From NCBI GenBank assembly GCA_030620095.1, contig JAUTXW010002153.1, positions 1 through 64,000 of the forward strand: a DNA stretch of 64,000 bases. Direction: 5' to 3'. This stretch comes from Kuschelorhynchus macadamiae (taxonomy: Eukaryota > Arthropoda > Insecta > Coleoptera > Curculionidae). This document shows, in pieces, positions 57,186 to 64,000 of this stretch (position 1 is the first letter of the stretch; every line of letters begins with the position of its first letter). The notes below the pieces were generated by a model. The model ran no database searches and had not been told where the DNA came from. It was given only the letters and a program-made list of their open reading frames with translations. Position numbers and translations under genes: made by a program.

Positions 57186-57337
57186 CAAATTTCTAATTGG
57201 AAATGTATTTAGTTTAAGATGAGCGTACGGACTTAGTATATAGTTGAAAAGGATCTTTTTGGGATGACCGCTAACGTACAATACGATTTGGCCAACCGTA
57301 AATAGGTGTTCTGACTTAAGATCTCTATCTCATACAG

Positions 57338-57542
57338 TAAACTAGTTGAGAAACGAGTACAATTAGCGCCAAACTTAATAACAAAACCACACTAGAGTCA
57401 CCAACAAAAGGGAAACCGACATTTGAGATTACCAAGAGAACATCCGAAATCTTCTCCGTACTTGATACTCTATTACCACGGAGTAGTGTGGTTGTGTTGT
57501 GAAGTTTGGGGCGAGTTGTACTCGTCTCTCAACTAGTTTCAC
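57338..57542. repeat. Inverted repeat, arms about 65-70 bp
   Basis: 57338-57400 is matched reverse-complemented by about 57470-57542 (shared 'aaactagttgaga-acgagtacaa' and 'acaaccacacta' blocks). The middle part, 'gaaaccgacat-tgagattaccaagagaac', is found again near 63911-63945, so this is a dispersed repeat family. Confidence 0.7.
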
Positions 57543-58340
57543 ATATATTTATCAATAATTCTTTGCCGGAAAAGATATCTGTAGAACAGCAAAAATATAT
57601 AATACAAGTCACAGAGTACCCTCATGCGATCATGATTTCTGGGCCATTACCCTCATCAGTAGGCTTATACCCAGGGAGATCTGAAACGACTAACAGATTG
57701 CTCCAAATCTAATTGACTTTTATTGATTTTCCTCTCCTCTGAGCAACAGAAATATTCTTGAAATTATTAGAAAGCGCCCGGACAAATTTTGCAATAACTG
57801 GATTAAAACTTATTTTTATTCTATAATTCGAAGTACATTTGGAGAAGATATCCGTAGCTACATAACATAATACATAAACTCAAAAATACTTTTTTTTAAA
57901 ACTCATTTTTCGCAAGAACTATGAAATCTGAAAAAATAAACACGATTGCCTTTTTTAGGTAAGAATCTGCCCTACATTTTTTAATTAAACGATTTTGCCT
58001 TATCTGCGATAATTTGGAAGAGCAAAGCAAAAGCCATCTTTTTGCCAGTTTTTGGTGCGAACTTTATACATTCTGAAACAACTCCTTGAGAGATACTGCT
58101 AGTGAAAATATTATTATATTATTTATATGATAGCATCGAAAAATGTCTCTGAGCTATCTCGAAATAGTTGTATACATGCATCTTACTTTAAATTTGGAGG
58201 ATAAAATTATTTATTTTTTACTTCGGGACACTTTTTACTAGTAAATTTTAAAACTAAATTTAAATTTGCTTTATCGGTATCTATATTTGTATAATTTACA
58301 TTGGTTTACTATAACGTGACACGATAAAAAATTGGTAATA
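57543..58340. other. Gene-free stretch
   Basis: No gene or clear repeat recognised before the microsatellite at the LINE 3-prime end. Confidence 0.4.
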
Positions 58341-58345
58341 AATAA

Positions 58346-58349
<4 letters not shown>

Positions 58350-58391
<42 letters not shown>

Positions 58392-60478
58392 ATTATTATA
58401 TATATAATAATAATAATAACGTTTATTATTTACCACATGTATACATATATAAAAACAAAATTAAAAATCACACAGGTAAGGCAAATAAAACAACGCATTT
58501 CAGACTTCTGAAGTCCAGATTCTGTTCTACCAATGCGGCTACAAACTAATATTAAGACATTTTGGCAAGTAGCTAGTTAATAAAAATACAACAATAAAAG
58601 CTACAATATTAAAAAATGAAGACACGAAAGGAAAGAAGGGAGAAAGAAAAGGAAAGAAGAACAAGAAGGAAGAGTAAGGCTGAGAATAATTTAAATGCTA
58701 TTGAGAATTAAGTAACTGAGTAGTAATATTTCCTTTAAAACTTTGTAATGACGTAGAAATTTGTAATACATCTGGAAGCAACGAATTTATATTTAAAGCA
58801 AGGTTATAGGAGAAACATCTCTTAAAAATTTCAGTTTTATGACGCGGAATCGTTAAGGTATTCCTGCGTAAATTCAAACGATGTACGTCCGTGCGAAAAG
58901 TGATTCTGTTATACAGATAAGGAGGTGATTTAAATTTAAGTTATTTATAATAAAAGCAAAGGGCATGGAGCTTACGTCGGTTATACATATTTAGCCATGA
59001 AATTTCTGTAAGTTTGTGGGTTACCCTGTCTCTCCTCTTAATACCAAAGATAAATCGAATACAGCTGTTCTGCACTTTTTGAACTCTTCGTAAGTCATAA
59101 CTATCAAAACATGGACCATATATATGATCTCAATGATTAAAATGTGATAATATTAATGAATCACAGAGCTCCTTTTTAGTGGATTGATCAAGGTAGTGTC
59201 TGTGCGGAAACAATGATTTCAGAGAGCAGTATGTTTTTTTAAGAATGTGAGAAATATGAGAACTAAATCGAAGATGTGAATCTAAAACAAGACCTTAACT
59301 TTTTGCGCTTTCAACTATATTTAAACGTTGATTTTCCATGCTTATAGCCATATCTGGCTTTATTTCATTAATTAAAAGATAAATACAGCTGGGTATCGTC
59401 GGCTTACAGATGGTACTGACAATATTTAAAATGTGTATGGAAAGTGCATGTATAGATACTAAATAAAAGAGGTCCTAAAATGCTGCCATGAGGAAGCCCA
59501 GAATCAACTTTAAGAAAATCTGAATAATTTTAATCAATTTTTACACGTTGAAATCTATCGGAGAGAAATGATTTAATAATGTTTGACGCATATACCGAAA
59601 ACCCTATAAAGTGTAACATAGAAATTAATATTTTATGATTTAAAAAATCGAATGCTTTACTAAAATCCAGTAAAATTAATGCTGTGATTTCGTTATTGTC
59701 TCGAGCGGAAAAGATATCGTCAGTAACATCCGCCATTGCCGTCGCGCAACTATGTTTAGGGCGAAATCCGGATTGTTTCGTTGGTAAAATATTATTTAGA
59801 TTAACATTACTATTAACAGCACTCTTTCTAAAAGTTTTGGAACGTTTGAAGTATGCTTATTAAACGAAATTGTGTTCAATCCTTCGGAGAACTAACTTTG
59901 GGAAGGGGTGTGACAATAGCTTTTTTCCACTTATCTTTTATGGAACTATTTTGAAAGGTATGCCTATAATAAGCTTTTTTCTCTAATGTTATTGATTTAT
60001 TTGTTAAATTCCTTAACTGTTTATAATAATCCCATTTGCTAGGCAGTTTACTAGATTTAAATAAAATCACGAAAGGCTTTATCTCTTAATTTCTGCATGC
60101 GTTTAATATTTTCTGTGATCCATGGCTGGAGAGGTTTATTGCGTTCAGTAAGGTGCTTAATAGGTGCATGCTTATTAAATAAGGCCAATATACTATTATT
60201 TAAAAAGTTTATCTTTTCGTCAATATTTTCAATATTATATATCTCATTAAATGTTATTGCTTCCAGGTTCCTTTGAAACAAATTTATATCAATATTTTTT
60301 AGTGATCTATATAGTATTTTATTAGGTGGTTTAGGGTCGCAAGAATAGTTAATCTGACAGAAAACTGAGCAATGGTCAGAAAACTAGCAATCAACAACAC
60401 CTTTATTCACAACTTTATCGCAATCCGTGAAAATAAGATCAATTAAAGACTGAGTTCTATTGGTAATTGTAGTCGGCT
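58350..60478 (-). mobile_element. 5-prime-truncated LINE (Jockey/CR1-like) with microsatellite tail
   Basis: Reading leftward from about 60478: an endonuclease C-terminus (Gln-Ser-Leu-Ile-Asp-Leu-Ile-Phe-Thr-Asp, Ser-Asp-His), then pre-RT helices, the reverse transcriptase, a C-terminal domain, and a 3-prime end in a TAA/TTA-TA microsatellite (58350-58425). Microsatellite 3-prime ends are usual for several LINE clades. The 5-prime end meets the (TA)n array. It is non-functional. Confidence 0.82.
58690..60450 (-). pseudogene. LINE reverse transcriptase pseudogene
   Basis: Recognisable pieces: Pro-Trp-Ile-Thr-Glu-Asn-Ile-Lys (60057-60281); Lys-Lys-Ala-Ile-Val-Thr-Pro-Leu-Pro-Lys-Val (59876-60070); Leu-Leu-Asp-Phe-Ser-Lys-Ala-Phe-Asp with the first catalytic Asp (59530-59736); a Gly-Ser-Ile-Leu-Gly-Pro-Leu-Leu-Phe block near 59470; and the catalytic Ala-Asp-Asp near 59400. 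An apparent internal deletion joins the pre-RT helix to the Ile-Val-Thr-Pro-Leu-Pro motif (near 59950). Several stops and shifts are present. Confidence 0.82.
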
Positions 60479-60480
60479 TT

Positions 60481-62465
<1,985 letters not shown>

Positions 62466-63475
62466 ACAATAAAAAGAATGCCAGCCTCCTCGATTCGTCT
62501 ACATTCGATTTCTGTTAGCTGCTTTAAATTCCCGAGGTCTTTGGGCTTAGTTTTATACACCACATTTTTAAGGTGTTCCCACAAAAAGTAGTCAAGGGGC
62601 GTCAAGTCTGGAGACCGAGATGGCCAATCTATTGTACCCCTACGTGCAATCCATCTTTTAAAAAAACCATTGTCTAAATATTTCCGAACAAAATACGGTG
62701 GAGCACCATCCTGCTGGAACCATACTTCAGAAACATTTGGTGCACCATTACCTAAAAAAAATCAAGTTTAAATACTTAATACGGCAGGTAAAGTAAGGAA
62801 CTTACGGTTATTCGGAAATATTTCTGCAATAGCTGGGAAAATTTCGATCCTTGAAGAAGGGACCAATTATTTTTGCACTCTTTATATTACACCAAACATT
62901 TATCTTTTGGGGAATTTGGGTATGATTTTCACGTATCCAATGTGAATTTTCCCAAAATCAAAAGCCCAATATCCAAAATTCTGGCTGTTAACTTTTCCAT
63001 TAAAAAATTTGCTTCGTTCGAAAAAATAATTGATGACAAAATTTAGATTGGTATTCCATCACGATTTCACAAAATTCCAAGCGCTTATCGTGATCATCCT
63101 GAAAGAGTTCTTGCACCAAAGTTATTTTGTATGGATGACACTTTTCGGTTTTTAGAAATCTACTAGGGACATGTGTAAGACTTCATTTTCTTTTCCTAAT
63201 GTTCTGGTAAAAAGGTGCGAATTTTCTTCTAAACTGATTAAAACATTACCATCTGTTGTGTTTTTAGATCTGCCAGAATGTACAGCATCTTTTACCCCTC
63301 CAATTTCACGAGATATGCTGTTAATTTTATTTATGGTAAATTTAGTTATTGGATTTCTGTTAGGATATTTGTCATTAAAAATGTTACAAACATCTTGCAG
63401 GTTTCACATTCTATCCGCATAACCCAGTATAATTAAAATTTCAATTCTTTGGGTTTCAGTTCAACGATCCATCTT
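62466..63475 (-). pseudogene. Degenerate mariner-like transposase, about 1 kb
   Basis: On the minus strand, across several frames: Leu-Val-Gln-Glu-Leu-Phe-Gln-Asp-Asp-His-Asp-Lys-Arg-Leu-Glu-Phe-Cys-Glu (about 63060-63110); Pro-Gln-Lys-Ile-Asn-Val-Trp (near 62910); Val-Trp-Phe-Gln-Gln-Asp-Gly-Ala-Pro with the second catalytic Asp (near 62720); and Trp-Pro-Ser-Arg-Ser-Pro-Asp-Leu-Thr-Pro-Leu-Asp-Tyr-Phe-Leu-Trp (near 62610). The order matches full-length insect mariner-like transposases. Many stops make it non-functional. Confidence 0.85.
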
Positions 63476-64000
63476 TATAAATCAACAAAACTGACATTGT
63501 CAAACATATCAGGTAACCTTTTTTGTGCAAGTATTTTAATAAAAGGTAATACATTAAATTATGGATATTAGACACTTTTTTTTAAATGTTATTTAAATAG
63601 ACAGAAATTATTAGTAACTTTTACCTGCTGATCGAATTTAAAAATAAATATTCTTAAATGTTTTGATTAAGACTGTAGATGCTAAAATTTTAAATCTACA
63701 ATTCGTGATTCGTGTCTACATGAAACCGCCTTAACCCACCTGCCAATAATGTTTCTGTAACTAGATTGACTTCAAATTTTAGTCAAAAATAATATTTTGG
63801 TAAAAATCCAATATGCCGAATCAAAATGGCGGCCTAGTGAATCGTTAAAAAAATTATTACTAAAAAAAGTAAAAATCCAAGATAATAAAAATAAAACAAC
63901 AGGAGCAAAACCGACATATGTGATTACCAAGAGAACGATTTCGGATCGCCGGACATAATACTCTGTTTACCACCAAGCAGTATATAACCACCGGTGGCGA
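63476..64000. other. Gene-free end of window with dispersed repeats
   Basis: Near 63790-63840 lies a copy of the 'ttttggtaaaaatccaatatg' and 'atggcggcct' repeat. From about 63905 a 'gattaccaagagaac' repeat is shared with 57.4 kb. No gene. Confidence 0.45.

Overview
The window is AT-rich eukaryotic DNA, almost certainly from an insect. Evidence: very long (TA)n arrays, a pentanucleotide (TTAGG)n tract of the insect telomere type, short introns, Tc1/mariner-type, Gypsy-type and LINE-type element remains, and a chromodomain-integrase Polinton. I cannot fix the order or species. No convincing ordinary host gene was found; nearly everything recognisable is a mobile element or a gene carried by one.

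The centrepiece is a nearly complete Maverick/Polinton DNA virus-like transposon at 9106-27576 (18,471 bp). It has about 175-184 bp terminal inverted repeats starting AGTAGT and a 6-bp target duplication with one mismatch (TACATA/TATATA). Left to right: three small paralogous ORFs (+); a leftward capsid block (minor capsid/PLA2-like and basic glycine-rich ORFs, adenain-like protease, penton-like protein, 63-aa basic protein, major capsid, 41-aa and 149-aa ORFs); a rightward block (A32-like packaging ATPase, a conserved Polinton protein, two coiled-coil ORFs, integrase); then a leftward block (unknown ORFs, a membrane protein, a tail-anchored BIR/IAP-like protein and protein-primed DNA polymerase B). 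The right arm holds an acidic/disordered repeat protein (-), a nested GC-rich element with (TTAGG)n, an acidic Cys/His-rich protein (+) and a RING-finger protein (-). A BIR protein and a RING protein encoded separately on one element look like a split inhibitor-of-apoptosis module.

The copy is young but disabled. PolB is one gene of three exons (two GT-AG introns of 59 and 68 nt) with a single in-frame TAA just before its last catalytic motif. The major capsid, minor capsid, conserved Polinton protein, second coiled-coil ORF and integrase each appear to carry one small frame lesion. Several neighbouring ORFs overlap by TAATG or ATGA.

Left flank (1-9099): gene-free, with a miRNA-like hairpin, a foldback element, (TA)n arrays, a three-unit tandem repeat and a tRNA-like relic. 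Right of the Polinton: foldbacks and a mariner-like remnant (31 kb); a degenerate Gypsy-type LTR retrotransposon (34.4-45.8 kb), whose left LTR is split by a Tc1/mariner-type element with a large foldback and a 99.7% identical internal duplication; another transposase fragment (46.7 kb); a palindrome cluster (47.0 kb); an unassigned multicopy-type gene remnant (51.0-53.4 kb); two LINE fragments (56.6-57.2 and 58.4-60.5 kb); and a degenerate mariner-like transposase (62.5-63.5 kb).
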